Assembly: GCF_900169075.1 (NCBI RefSeq)
Contig: NZ_LT827015.1
Span: forward strand, 992,001 to 1,056,000
DNA from: Chryseobacterium phocaeense
Lineage (GTDB): Bacteria > Bacteroidota > Bacteroidia > Flavobacteriales > Weeksellaceae
Length of the DNA stretch: 64,000 nt
Reading direction: 5' to 3'
Shown piece after piece: positions 8,235 through 17,220 of the stretch; the first letter of the stretch is position 1; each line of letters opens with the position of its first letter. A program made the position numbers and the translations under genes. Under the pieces are notes generated by a model. It made no database searches and had not been told where the DNA came from. It saw only the letters and a list, made by a program, of their open reading frames with translations.

Positions 8235-10991
8235 GTGAGAAATTTTACAACGGTGTTAAAAATAGCGCCGGCATTTTTATTGGCAGGTTCAATAATGCAT
8301 GCGCAGGTACAAGACTCCACCACAAAGGAGAAAAAAATTGAAGAAGTTGTATTAATCGGATATGGAAAGCAGAAAAAATCAGACCTTACAGGATCTATTA
8401 CTTCCGTAAGCGCAAAAGACTTCAACGGAGGAGCAGTTTCTGCCGGACAGCTGATTCAGGGGAAAACGCCTGGGGTGCAGATCACCAACAACAGTGGAGC
8501 GCCGGGATCCGGAACTAAAATCAGGATCAGGGGTACCTCTTCCTTAAGCGGAGAAAACTCCCCATTGATCGTAATTGACGGAGTTCCTCAGGATTTTGTC
8601 GGAATGAACGGGGTTTCCGATCCTTTGTCATTAATTAACCCAAATGATATTGAAACTTTTGATATCCTGAAAGATGCATCCGCTACCGCTATTTACGGTA
8701 ACAGAGCCTCGAATGGGGTTATTCTCATTACTACCAAGAAGGGAAGTGCCGGAAAATTCAAAGTTAATTTTTCAACGGTAATGTCTGTATCTACTAAAAT
8801 GGGAAATGTTGACGTTTTGAATGCTCAGGAATTCAGGGATTTTGTCAATACCTACGCATCCGCCAGTTACAAAGCTAAACTTGGGAATGCGGATACCAAC
8901 TGGCAAAATCAGATCTATCAGGCTGCATGGGGTACAGATAATAACGTAGCTCTTGCCGGAGGTATCAAAGGCTTGCCTTACCGTCTATCATTAGGGTATA
9001 ATGAGCAGAACGGTATTGTAAAGTCCAATTCCTTCCGAAGAACTTCTGTTGGTTTAAACCTGAGTCCAAAATTTTTCGATAATCATTTATCGGTGAACAT
9101 CAATGCGAAAGGAACGTTTACAGATAACAGATTTGTGGATGGTGGAGTGATTAAAGCTGCTACTTATTTTGATCCTACACAGCCTGTTTATTCAGGAAAT
9201 TCCAATTATGGAGGCTACTATGAATGGCTTGACGGAGGATCTGCAACAGGATACAATGTGAATGCCAATACCAACCCGCTTGGGCTGATCTATGGAGTAA
9301 GAGATGTATCATCGGTAACCAGAGGATTGGGAAATATCCAGCTGGATTATAAATTTCATTTCCTTCCTGATTTGCACTTTAACGTCAATGCAGGATACGA
9401 TTATACGAAGAGTGAAGGGCATAAATATAAAGATGCCAGATACAGACCTGGTTTCGAAGACAAAGGAAGCTCAAATTTCTATTCTATGGAAAAGAATAAC
9501 GAGCTTTTGGAAACCTATTTTAATTATGTGAAGAACATCTCTGCCATTAATACCGGAGTGGATATTACTGCAGGATATGCTTATCAGGATTTCCGTATGG
9601 ACATCCCGGGGGCTATTACCTACAGAGGAAATGGAACTACACTGCCACCGGATCTGGATTTCAAAACCCAATACACTCTGGTTTCCTTTTATGGAAGAGC
9701 AATTTTTACGGTAGCCAACAAATATATTATTTCAGGATCTGTCCGCCAGGATGGTTCTTCCAGATTCTTTAATAAAACGAGAGATAATGTATGGGGAGTC
9801 TTCCCGGGAGTTTCATTGGCATGGAAACTTAACGAAGAAAGTTTTATTAAAAATATTTCAGCGATCAGCACATTGAAACTGAGAGCAGGATGGGGGAAAA
9901 CAGGACAGCAGGAACTTCCCGCTTTAAATGGTAATAAACCGAATAACTATCCCGCTTTCGCCGCTTACAACCCAAGTTATCCTGGAGCAGGCTATCAGTT
10001 TGGAAATGAATTTTACTTTATGTACAGACCTGCCAATTATAATCCAAACCTTACCTGGGAAACCACAACAACAAAGAATATAGGGTTAGATTATGGTTTT
10101 GCTAAAAACAGAATTACCGGATCTATTGATCTTTTCAGAAAAGATACCAAAGATTTGTTAGTATATGCGGATGAAGCGGCAGGAGGCTTAAGCAATGCAA
10201 GCTGGCAGAATGTGGGAGATATGAAGAACCAGGGGATTGAAGGAAGTATCACCGTAATACCTGTTAAAAACGAAAAAACAACCTGGGAAATGAGTTTTAA
10301 TGCTACTCATTACAAACCGGTAGTGACGAAGCTTAAAGCCAGAGCTGATGAATCTTTCAATATGGAAGTAGGAGGAATTGAAGGAGGTTCAGGAAACAGG
10401 ATTCAGGCACATGCCGTAGGATATGCTCCGAATTCATTCTGGGTATATCAGCAGGTGTATGATGCTAATGGTAAGCCTGTAGACGGTGCGTATGTCGACA
10501 GAAACGGAGACGGTACCATCACAACTAAAGATATGTATTATTACAAATCTACCACCCCGGATGCTATTTTGGGGTTCTCAACGAAAGTATCCCACAAAAA
10601 CTGGGATTTTTCCCTTAGTGCAAGAGCAGTACTAGGAAACTATGTGTATAATAATATGGCTTCCAATAGCTCATTACAGTCTGCTTCTACCAACGAATAT
10701 CTTCAGAACGTGTTCTCCACAGCTCCGGAATATAAATTTGCTGTGCCTCAGTATAAATCAGATATTTATGTAGAGAACGCATCGTTCTTAAGATTGGATA
10801 ATATCAATGTTGGTTACAATTTCGGAGAAGTTTTCTCTAAAGGAAGCAATTTGAAAATATACGGTATGGCGCAAAACGTTTTTGTAGTGACCAAATACAC
10901 AGGAGTAGACCCTGAAGTTTTTGGCGGCATAGATAACGGATACTATCAGATGCCTAGAATATATTCATTAGGCTTTAATTTTCAATTTTAA
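8235..10991 (+). CDS. SusC-like TonB-dependent outer membrane transporter (starch/maltodextrin)
   Basis: The 918-residue protein has a signal peptide ending near 'MHAQ' (about residue 24), a TonB-box/linker segment 'IEEVVLIGYGKQKKSDLTGS', a plug domain with 'GAPGSGTKIRIRGTSSLSG' and 'DAsATAIYGNRASNGVILIT' type motifs, and a long barrel ending in an aromatic (...FNFQF). It is the outer-membrane pore that works with the SusD lipoprotein. Unlike many SusC proteins it lacks the N-terminal carboxypeptidase-regulatory-like domain before the TonB box, so it is shorter than the ~1000 residues common in Bacteroides. The start is GTG at 8235; no ATG in the right place gives the signal peptide. It opens a SusC-D-E-GH97 operon. 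Confidence 0.93.
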   Translation: MRNFTTVLKIAPAFLLAGSIMHAQVQDSTTKEKKIEEVVLIGYGKQKKSDLTGSITSVSAKDFNGGAVSAGQLIQGKTPGVQITNNSGAPGSGTKIRIRGTSSLSGENSPLIVIDGVPQDFVGMNGVSDPLSLINPNDIETFDILKDASATAIYGNRASNGVILITTKKGSAGKFKVNFSTVMSVSTKMGNVDVLNAQEFRDFVNTYASASYKAKLGNADTNWQNQIYQAAWGTDNNVALAGGIKGLPYRLSLGYNEQNGIVKSNSFRRTSVGLNLSPKFFDNHLSVNINAKGTFTDNRFVDGGVIKAATYFDPTQPVYSGNSNYGGYYEWLDGGSATGYNVNANTNPLGLIYGVRDVSSVTRGLGNIQLDYKFHFLPDLHFNVNAGYDYTKSEGHKYKDARYRPGFEDKGSSNFYSMEKNNELLETYFNYVKNISAINTGVDITAGYAYQDFRMDIPGAITYRGNGTTLPPDLDFKTQYTLVSFYGRAIFTVANKYIISGSVRQDGSSRFFNKTRDNVWGVFPGVSLAWKLNEESFIKNISAISTLKLRAGWGKTGQQELPALNGNKPNNYPAFAAYNPSYPGAGYQFGNEFYFMYRPANYNPNLTWETTTTKNIGLDYGFAKNRITGSIDLFRKDTKDLLVYADEAAGGLSNASWQNVGDMKNQGIEGSITVIPVKNEKTTWEMSFNATHYKPVVTKLKARADESFNMEVGGIEGGSGNRIQAHAVGYAPNSFWVYQQVYDANGKPVDGAYVDRNGDGTITTKDMYYYKSTTPDAILGFSTKVSHKNWDFSLSARAVLGNYVYNNMASNSSLQSASTNEYLQNVFSTAPEYKFAVPQYKSDIYVENASFLRLDNINVGYNFGEVFSKGSNLKIYGMAQNVFVVTKYTGVDPEVFGGIDNGYYQMPRIYSLGFNFQF

Positions 10992-11002
10992 ATTTAATTA
11001 CG

Positions 11003-12607
11003 ATGAAACTTAATACAATCAAACTTAAAAATATAGTATTGCCTCTTTCTGCTGCATTTTTGCTCACAACAGCATCAGCTTGTGTCAGTGATCTTGAAAG
11101 AGAACCACTTACGGATGTAACGTCTGCGAATATCTATAAAGATTTCTCAAATTATAAAAATATTTTAGCCAAGCTTTACGGAGGCTTTGCAATGGGTGGT
11201 CAGGTCAGCGGAGACGGTGATCAGCCGGACAGTGATATCAATGGGATCAATGGAGGCTTCTCCCAGTATACCAGATTACTGTACAACCTGAATGTTGTAA
11301 CCACTGACGAAGCCGTAATCGGGTGGAATGACGGAAACCTGCATACCCTTCATAAAATGACCTGGGATGCTTCCAATGAATTTATTGCAGCCATGTACTA
11401 CAGAATCTACACGGAAATTGCTTTCTGTAATGAGTTCCTGAGAAACGTAACAGACGAAAAATTAGCAGAAAATAATATTACGGGTGACAACCTTGCTCAG
11501 GCAAAACTGATGAGAGCAGAAGCCCGTTTCCTGAGAGCACAGTCTTATACACATGCAATAGATATGTTTGGAAATGTACCTTTTGTAGATGAAACCTATC
11601 TTCCAGGATCAGTCAATCCGCCACAGAGAATAGACAGAAAATCATTATTTAATTTTATTGAATCCGAATTGGTTGCGGTAGCAGCAGAGCTGAAAGATCC
11701 TAAAACCAATGAGTACGGAAGAGCAGATAAAGCAGCTGCCTGGTCAGTATTGGCAAAATTATACCTGAATGCAGAAGTTTATACAGGAACCCAGAGAAAT
11801 ACCGACTGTATCACTTATTGTAATAAAATCATTGCAGCGGGTTACTCTTTAAAACCGAAATATGACGAGCTGTTCCTTGCCGATAACAATCTTAATAATC
11901 CTGAGCAGATATTCAGCGTCAACTTTGACGGAATCAATACCCAGACGAATGGAGGAACTACTTTCCTTGTTCATGCGGCAATCGGGGGAGATATGAAGGC
12001 TGCTGAGTTTGGAGTTAACGGTGGATGGAGCGGTCTTAGAACTACAAAGGCATTCGTAGGCCTGTTCCCAACCAATGGAAATGATAAAAGAGGAAGATTC
12101 TTTACCGCAGGACAGAATCTGGAAATTAATGACCTGGGGTCTTTTACCGATGGCTATGCATTTATCAAATACAAAAATGTTAAAAGTAACGGAGCTGTAG
12201 GAGCCCACAACAACTGGGTAGAAGCGGATATTCCTTTGTACCGTCTGGCGGATATTTATCTGATGTACGCAGAAGCGGTTCTGAGAGGCGGTGCCGGTGG
12301 TAGCCAGGCAACGGCTGTTTCTTATGTTAACCAGTTAAGAGAGCGTGCTTACGGAAATACAAGCGGAAATGTCACTTCAATCAATCTGAATTTTATTTTA
12401 GATGAAAGAGCAAGAGAACTGTCGTGGGAAACAACCAGAAGATCAGACCTTGTGCGTTTTAACAAATTCACAACAGGAGATTACCTGTGGCCTTGGAAAG
12501 GAAATGTTAAGGACGGAAAAGCAGTGGAAAGCTTCAGAAACCTTTTCCCAATTCCAAACAAAGACATTATCGCGAATCCTAACCTGATCCAGAATCCTGG
12601 TTACTAA
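11003..12607 (+). CDS. SusD/RagB-family surface glycan-binding lipoprotein
   Basis: The 534-residue lipoprotein has a signal peptide with lipobox 'TASAC' (Cys about 27). A SusD fold follows: TPR-like helices with 'AKLMRAEARFLRAQSYTHAI', and a C-terminal 'NQLRERAYG ... RARELSWE' region typical of SusD/RagB. It caps the SusC barrel on the cell surface and binds starch oligosaccharides. It starts 11 bp after SusC and is certainly co-transcribed. The neighbouring GH97 and GH13 enzymes indicate an alpha-glucan ligand. Confidence 0.93.
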   Translation: MKLNTIKLKNIVLPLSAAFLLTTASACVSDLEREPLTDVTSANIYKDFSNYKNILAKLYGGFAMGGQVSGDGDQPDSDINGINGGFSQYTRLLYNLNVVTTDEAVIGWNDGNLHTLHKMTWDASNEFIAAMYYRIYTEIAFCNEFLRNVTDEKLAENNITGDNLAQAKLMRAEARFLRAQSYTHAIDMFGNVPFVDETYLPGSVNPPQRIDRKSLFNFIESELVAVAAELKDPKTNEYGRADKAAAWSVLAKLYLNAEVYTGTQRNTDCITYCNKIIAAGYSLKPKYDELFLADNNLNNPEQIFSVNFDGINTQTNGGTTFLVHAAIGGDMKAAEFGVNGGWSGLRTTKAFVGLFPTNGNDKRGRFFTAGQNLEINDLGSFTDGYAFIKYKNVKSNGAVGAHNNWVEADIPLYRLADIYLMYAEAVLRGGAGGSQATAVSYVNQLRERAYGNTSGNVTSINLNFILDERARELSWETTRRSDLVRFNKFTTGDYLWPWKGNVKDGKAVESFRNLFPIPNKDIIANPNLIQNPGY

Positions 12608-12624
12608 TTCTAAAACTCTTAAAA

Positions 12625-13740
12625 ATGAAAAAATTATTCAAAATATTATCCCTTTCGGTACTGGGAATTTTGCTGATATCCTGTGAAAAGGATGAAGACA
12701 AGGCAGTAATCAGTGAAACTTCTTCAGGCAGGGTTTCAGCGGATAAAAATACGTTAGTTCTCAGTGAGCTCACATCAAATGAAGCTGTGATCAGTTTTTC
12801 ATGGACAAAACCTTCGTTTAATATTGCCGTAGTTCCTTCCCAGCAGATAGAATTTGGCTTAAAAGGGGATGGTTTTAAAAAAAGCGCAACTGTTGACTTT
12901 TCCAATGATGTAACGCAGGGCTCAGCAACCCATGCCGCAATGAATGCTGCCATGTTCAATATTGGGGCAACACCGGATGTAGTGAATGAAGTGGAAGCAA
13001 GACTGAAAACTTCTGTAGGATCAGCCGCGTTTTATTCCAATGTGATAGCCCTTAAAGTAACACCGTATACTCCGAATCCGGATCTGGTATATCCAAAGAT
13101 CAACGTGCCGGGAGCCTATGCCGGAGCAGCAGGGTATGCCAACTGGACTCCAGCCAATTCTCCTAACCTGTTTTCCCCTGAAAAAAATGATAACTACAGA
13201 GGATTTATCTGGATCAGCAACGCAACTGGTGACAATGGAAAATATAAGTTCGCCATCAATCAGGACTGGCCGGGAAATAAAGGAGATGACGGAACAAAAA
13301 CCGGAAAACTGGCTCTGGACGGGGCAGATATTGTACCTCCTTCAGCCGGAACCTTCTACATGAAAGTGGACTGGGCAGCCAATACCTATTCTTCTGTACT
13401 TGCCAACTTTGGCGTAATTGGAGATGCTACTCCCGGAGGATGGGGAGCAGATACCGATTTTGTTTACAGCCCGGCAACGAAGACCTATGTGATCAATTCC
13501 ATCATGCTGAACAGTACAGGAATGTTTAAATTCAGAGCAAATGATGACTGGTTATTAAAGATTCAGCCTAAGAAAAATGATGAAACTCTTGCCTCAGGAA
13601 AGGCTGTACAGACCTATTTTAATGCTGAAAACACAGTAGACGGTGATCCGGGCTATAAGGTGTCTGAAGCAGGAAATTATAAAATAGAACTGGATCTGCA
13701 TAACTCAGCCTATTACAAGCTAACGGTTACAAAATTGTAA
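12625..13740 (+). CDS. SusE/SusF-like outer membrane starch-binding lipoprotein
   Basis: The 371-residue lipoprotein has lipobox 'LLISC' (Cys about 20). An N-terminal SusE-type Ig-like region (about 30-150: 'TLVLSELTSNEAVISFSWTK') is followed by two repeats of a carbohydrate-binding sandwich, with 'KFAINQDWPG' and 'FKFRANDDWLLKI' as matching strands. These modules resemble the starch-binding domains of SusE/F. It lies 17 bp after susD. Role: extra surface binding sites that hold starch near the SusCD pore. The length is near that of SusE (about 390). Confidence 0.85.
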   Translation: MKKLFKILSLSVLGILLISCEKDEDKAVISETSSGRVSADKNTLVLSELTSNEAVISFSWTKPSFNIAVVPSQQIEFGLKGDGFKKSATVDFSNDVTQGSATHAAMNAAMFNIGATPDVVNEVEARLKTSVGSAAFYSNVIALKVTPYTPNPDLVYPKINVPGAYAGAAGYANWTPANSPNLFSPEKNDNYRGFIWISNATGDNGKYKFAINQDWPGNKGDDGTKTGKLALDGADIVPPSAGTFYMKVDWAANTYSSVLANFGVIGDATPGGWGADTDFVYSPATKTYVINSIMLNSTGMFKFRANDDWLLKIQPKKNDETLASGKAVQTYFNAENTVDGDPGYKVSEAGNYKIELDLHNSAYYKLTVTKL

Positions 13741-13760
13741 AACATATCAAATAAGCAGAT

Positions 13761-13795
13761 AAAGTGTTGCTTTACCGCAGCACTTTATTTATTTT
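13761..13795 (+). terminator. Hairpin between susE-like and GH97 genes (partial terminator or mRNA boundary)
   Basis: A 10-bp stem (aaagtgttgc / gcagcacttt, one G-U pair) with a 6-nt loop is followed by a T-rich but interrupted stretch. It could reduce read-through into the GH97 gene or protect the susCDE transcript end. Confidence 0.6.
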
Positions 13796-13815
13796 TAAGT
13801 TTATAAATAGTCATT

Positions 13816-15972
13816 ATGAAGAAAATTACAGTTGGAGCAGTACTGCTCTCAATGATGTTCGCAGGGGTGAATGCACAATCTTTAAAATCACCGGACGGGA
13901 AGTTTGAAATGAACTTTCAGCTGAAACAGGGCGTACCGTATTACAATCTGAAATACAACGGCGCCGTGGTGGTGGAAGATTCCAAGTTAGGATTGAGATT
14001 ATTTAAAGACTCAGCCATTAAATTTGCATCCGAGATTGCAAAGCCGGAAGATGCTAAATTTGATCTGAATAACGGTTTCACAAAAAAAGAAGAAAAACGT
14101 GATTCCAAAAACGAAACCTGGCAGCCGGTTCTTGGTGAAAAGAAAAACTATATCAACCATTATAATGAGCTTGCCGTTACCCTTGATCAGGCTTCTACAA
14201 ACAGAAGCATAGTGGTAAAGTTCAGATTGTTCAATGACGGTCTTGGATTCAGGTATGAATTTCCACAGCAGAAAAACCTGAATTATTTCGTGATCCGCGA
14301 AGAAGATTCTGAAATCGATTTCCCAACAGATATGAAAGCCTGGTGGATGGTAGCAGACTACGATTCACAGGAATATCAATATCAGGAAACAAAGATCTCA
14401 GAAATTCCTGCCAAATGGGACAAGGCTTTTGATGCCAACGCTTCACAGAAACTGGTTAAAAATGCAGTGCAGTCTCCGTTAATGCTTAAAAAAGAAGGAA
14501 AGGAACCTCTGTATGTAAACGTGGCAGAAGCAGCTGTTTTGGATTATCCGGCTTCCCATCTTGAAGTGGATGCGCAGAATTTTAAATTCAAAACCCATCT
14601 TACAGCAGACAGACAGGGTGCAAAAGGATACATCCAGACCCCATCTGTAACGCCATGGAGAACCATCATCGTTGCCCCGAAAGCAGAAGAAGTGATGGAT
14701 TCCAAAATGATCTTTAACCTTAACGAGCCAACAAAGTATACTGATACTTCCTATATCCACCCGACGAAATACATGGGCGTATGGTGGGAAATGATCATCG
14801 GGAAATCCCAGTGGGCCTATTCTACGGCAGAAAACGTTCATTTGGGTAAAACAGATTTTGCAAAACTTACTCCAAACGGAAAACACGCAGCCAACAATAC
14901 AAAAGTTAAAGAATATATTGACTTTGCTGCCGAAAACGGGTTCCAGGGATTATTGATCGAAGGCTGGAATATTGGCTGGGAAGACTGGTTCGGACACTCA
15001 AAAGAATATGTATTCGATTTCATCACGCCTTATCCTGATTTTGATATCAAAATGCTGAATGACTATGCCCATTCAAAAGGAATTAAGCTGATCATGCACC
15101 ACGAAACTTCAGGCTCTGCCACAAATTATGAAAGATGGGCAGACAAAGCTTTCCAGACGATGAATAAATATGGGTATGATGCTGTTAAAACGGGTTATGT
15201 AGGCGATATTATTCCAAGAGGAGAACATCACTATTCCCAGTGGACCATCAACCATTATTACAGGATTGCTGAAAAAGCCAATGAATATAAAATCATGGTG
15301 AATTCCCACGAATCTGTGCGTCCTACAGGAGAAAGCCGTACCTACCCGAATTATATTTCGGCTGAAGCAGCCAGAGGAACCGAGTACGAAGCATTTGGCG
15401 GAAACAAGCCGGATCACCAGACCGTTCTTCCGTTCACCAGATGGATGGGAGGGTCTATGGACTACACGCCGGGAATTTTCCAGACGAAATTAGACTATTA
15501 TTTCCCCGGAGATAAGCGTTTTGTGAAAACTACGCTGGCTAAGCAGCTTGCCTTATATGTTACCATGTACATGCCTCTTCAGATGGCGGCAGACCTTCCT
15601 GAGAACTACAAAAAGCATATGGATGCCTTCCAGTTTATCAAGGATGTGGCGGCAGACTGGGATGATACGAAAATTTTATCGGCTGAACCGGGAGATTATG
15701 TCATCACGGCAAGAAAAGCAAAAGGAACTGAAAACTGGTTTGTTGGTGGGATCACCGACGAAAATAAACGTGAATACACCGTAGATTTTTCTTTCCTGGA
15801 CAAAGGGAAAAAATATGAAGTAACAGTTTATGAAGACGGAAAAGATGCAGATTATATCGATAATCCTCAAAGCTATAATATCTACAAAAAGCAGATCACA
15901 AGCAAATCTAAATTGAACTTTAAAATGGCAAGAAGCGGCGGTTTCGCAATTTCTGTAAAGCCTGTCAATTAA
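13816..15972 (+). CDS. GH97 alpha-glucosidase (SusB-like, inverting type)
   Basis: The 718-residue protein has a signal peptide ending near 'VNAQ' (about residue 21), an N-terminal beta-sandwich, a catalytic (beta/alpha)8 barrel and a C-terminal beta domain: the GH97 layout. The three glutamates known in Bacteroides SusB (E439, E508, E532 from memory) are at E430 ('MHHETSG'), E499 ('NSHESVRP') and E523 ('RGTEYEAF') here, a constant shift of nine. Having Glu at the first two sites points to the inverting, SusB-type enzyme and not the retaining type that uses an Asp. It would release glucose from maltooligosaccharides in the periplasm. It is the last gene of the first sus block, closed by a terminator. 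Confidence 0.95.
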   Translation: MKKITVGAVLLSMMFAGVNAQSLKSPDGKFEMNFQLKQGVPYYNLKYNGAVVVEDSKLGLRLFKDSAIKFASEIAKPEDAKFDLNNGFTKKEEKRDSKNETWQPVLGEKKNYINHYNELAVTLDQASTNRSIVVKFRLFNDGLGFRYEFPQQKNLNYFVIREEDSEIDFPTDMKAWWMVADYDSQEYQYQETKISEIPAKWDKAFDANASQKLVKNAVQSPLMLKKEGKEPLYVNVAEAAVLDYPASHLEVDAQNFKFKTHLTADRQGAKGYIQTPSVTPWRTIIVAPKAEEVMDSKMIFNLNEPTKYTDTSYIHPTKYMGVWWEMIIGKSQWAYSTAENVHLGKTDFAKLTPNGKHAANNTKVKEYIDFAAENGFQGLLIEGWNIGWEDWFGHSKEYVFDFITPYPDFDIKMLNDYAHSKGIKLIMHHETSGSATNYERWADKAFQTMNKYGYDAVKTGYVGDIIPRGEHHYSQWTINHYYRIAEKANEYKIMVNSHESVRPTGESRTYPNYISAEAARGTEYEAFGGNKPDHQTVLPFTRWMGGSMDYTPGIFQTKLDYYFPGDKRFVKTTLAKQLALYVTMYMPLQMAADLPENYKKHMDAFQFIKDVAADWDDTKILSAEPGDYVITARKAKGTENWFVGGITDENKREYTVDFSFLDKGKKYEVTVYEDGKDADYIDNPQSYNIYKKQITSKSKLNFKMARSGGFAISVKPVN

Positions 15973-15994
15973 GATCTGAATTGATATATTGTTT

Positions 15995-16050
15995 ATGCCC
16001 CGGCTCATTGTACATCAGGAAAATGATCCGGGGCATTACTATTTTTTATC
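15995..16050 (+). terminator. Terminator after the GH97 gene
   Basis: A 9-bp GC-rich stem (atgccccgg / ccggggcat) with a 24-nt loop that can pair further is followed by 'attttttat'. It ends the first starch transcript. Confidence 0.85.
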
Positions 16051-16173
16051 CATAAATCAGGCGAAAAATTTTACTTTTTGTACCCTTATTTTTAAAAATA
16101 TAGTATTAAATTGAAATCTGATATCATACAGAAGGGATAAACAGCAAGTTTCTTCAAATTAGTTAAAAAATAT

Positions 16174-17220
16174 ATGAAATTCATTATTGTAATGGCCGGA
16201 TTTTTCGGAGCTGGTTTACTGGCAGAAATGAAAGCTCAGGCCGTCATCAGCATGATGTCCGGAACAGGGAATTCCAGAAAAGATACAGTTCTGGCTGTAA
16301 AAAGCGGAGTACAGGAAACCCGTCTGCCGGTCACCGTTATTAAAGGAAGAGATAAAGGGCCTGTTTTCAGCATCGTAGCCGGTGTACATGGCTATGAATA
16401 TCCACCTGTTATTGCTGTTCAGGAAATGTTGCAGGAGATAAAGCCAGAACACATAAGAGGAACCCTCATTATAGTACCTGTGGCCAATATAGAATCGTTT
16501 CAGAAAAGAACACCGTTTGTGAACCCTTTGGATCAGAAAAATTTAAATACTGCTTTTCCGGGATCATCCACAGGAACGGTTACAGATAAAATAGCGGATC
16601 TCATTACAAGGGAAATCATTTCAACCTCAGAAATTTTTCTGGATATCCACGGGGGAGATGCCAACGAAGATCTGCTGCCTTTCGTGTGCTATTACGATAG
16701 AAAAGACAAACGTAACCAGACCGGGCTGGCCCGTGAAATGGCCATTAAATCACAGATTGGATATGTGGTATCTTATCCTTACAATCTATATCCGTCCGAC
16801 CCCGCAAAATATGCATTCAAGCAGGCTGCCCAGCAGGGACTTACAGCATTGAGCATAGAAGCAGGAAAGTTGGGAACGGTACAAAGGGAAAATGTTGACA
16901 TGATTAAAACAGCAGTCTATAACATGCTGGTGGAAACAGGTAATTATATTGCAAAAAGACCTGCTCAACCCACTGCAAAACCTGTCATTCATCTTAATCA
17001 GCAGGATTACGTCCGTGTTCCGGAAGACGGTATTTTTTACAGCAGCCTCAAAAGTGGTGACAAAGTAAAGAAAAAGCAGGTGCTTGGATATATTACGGAT
17101 GAATTTGGAAATAAAAAACAGGATATCATTTCAGACTCTGAAGGTATTATTCTGTACAAAATAGGAACACCGCCTGTGAATAAAGGGGAAACTTTATTCT
17201 GCATAGGTTATAATCAATGA
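16174..17220 (+). CDS. Secreted zinc hydrolase of the succinylglutamate desuccinylase/aspartoacylase (M14-like) family
   Basis: The 348-residue protein has an N-terminal signal sequence (cleavage near 'MKAQA', about residue 24). The metal-binding H-x-x-E is in 'VAGVHGYEYPP' and the third ligand is in 'LDIHGGD'; a C-terminal beta domain ('VPEDGIFYSSLKSGDKVKKK') matches the AstE/AspA family. These enzymes cut amide bonds of N-acyl amino acids. Its place in a starch operon is unusual: its stop codon overlaps the start of the amylase gene (ATGA), so they are translated together. The substrate is unknown. An accessory role on N-acylated sugars or a bystander role are both possible. Confidence 0.85.
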   Translation: MKFIIVMAGFFGAGLLAEMKAQAVISMMSGTGNSRKDTVLAVKSGVQETRLPVTVIKGRDKGPVFSIVAGVHGYEYPPVIAVQEMLQEIKPEHIRGTLIIVPVANIESFQKRTPFVNPLDQKNLNTAFPGSSTGTVTDKIADLITREIISTSEIFLDIHGGDANEDLLPFVCYYDRKDKRNQTGLAREMAIKSQIGYVVSYPYNLYPSDPAKYAFKQAAQQGLTALSIEAGKLGTVQRENVDMIKTAVYNMLVETGNYIAKRPAQPTAKPVIHLNQQDYVRVPEDGIFYSSLKSGDKVKKKQVLGYITDEFGNKKQDIISDSEGIILYKIGTPPVNKGETLFCIGYNQ

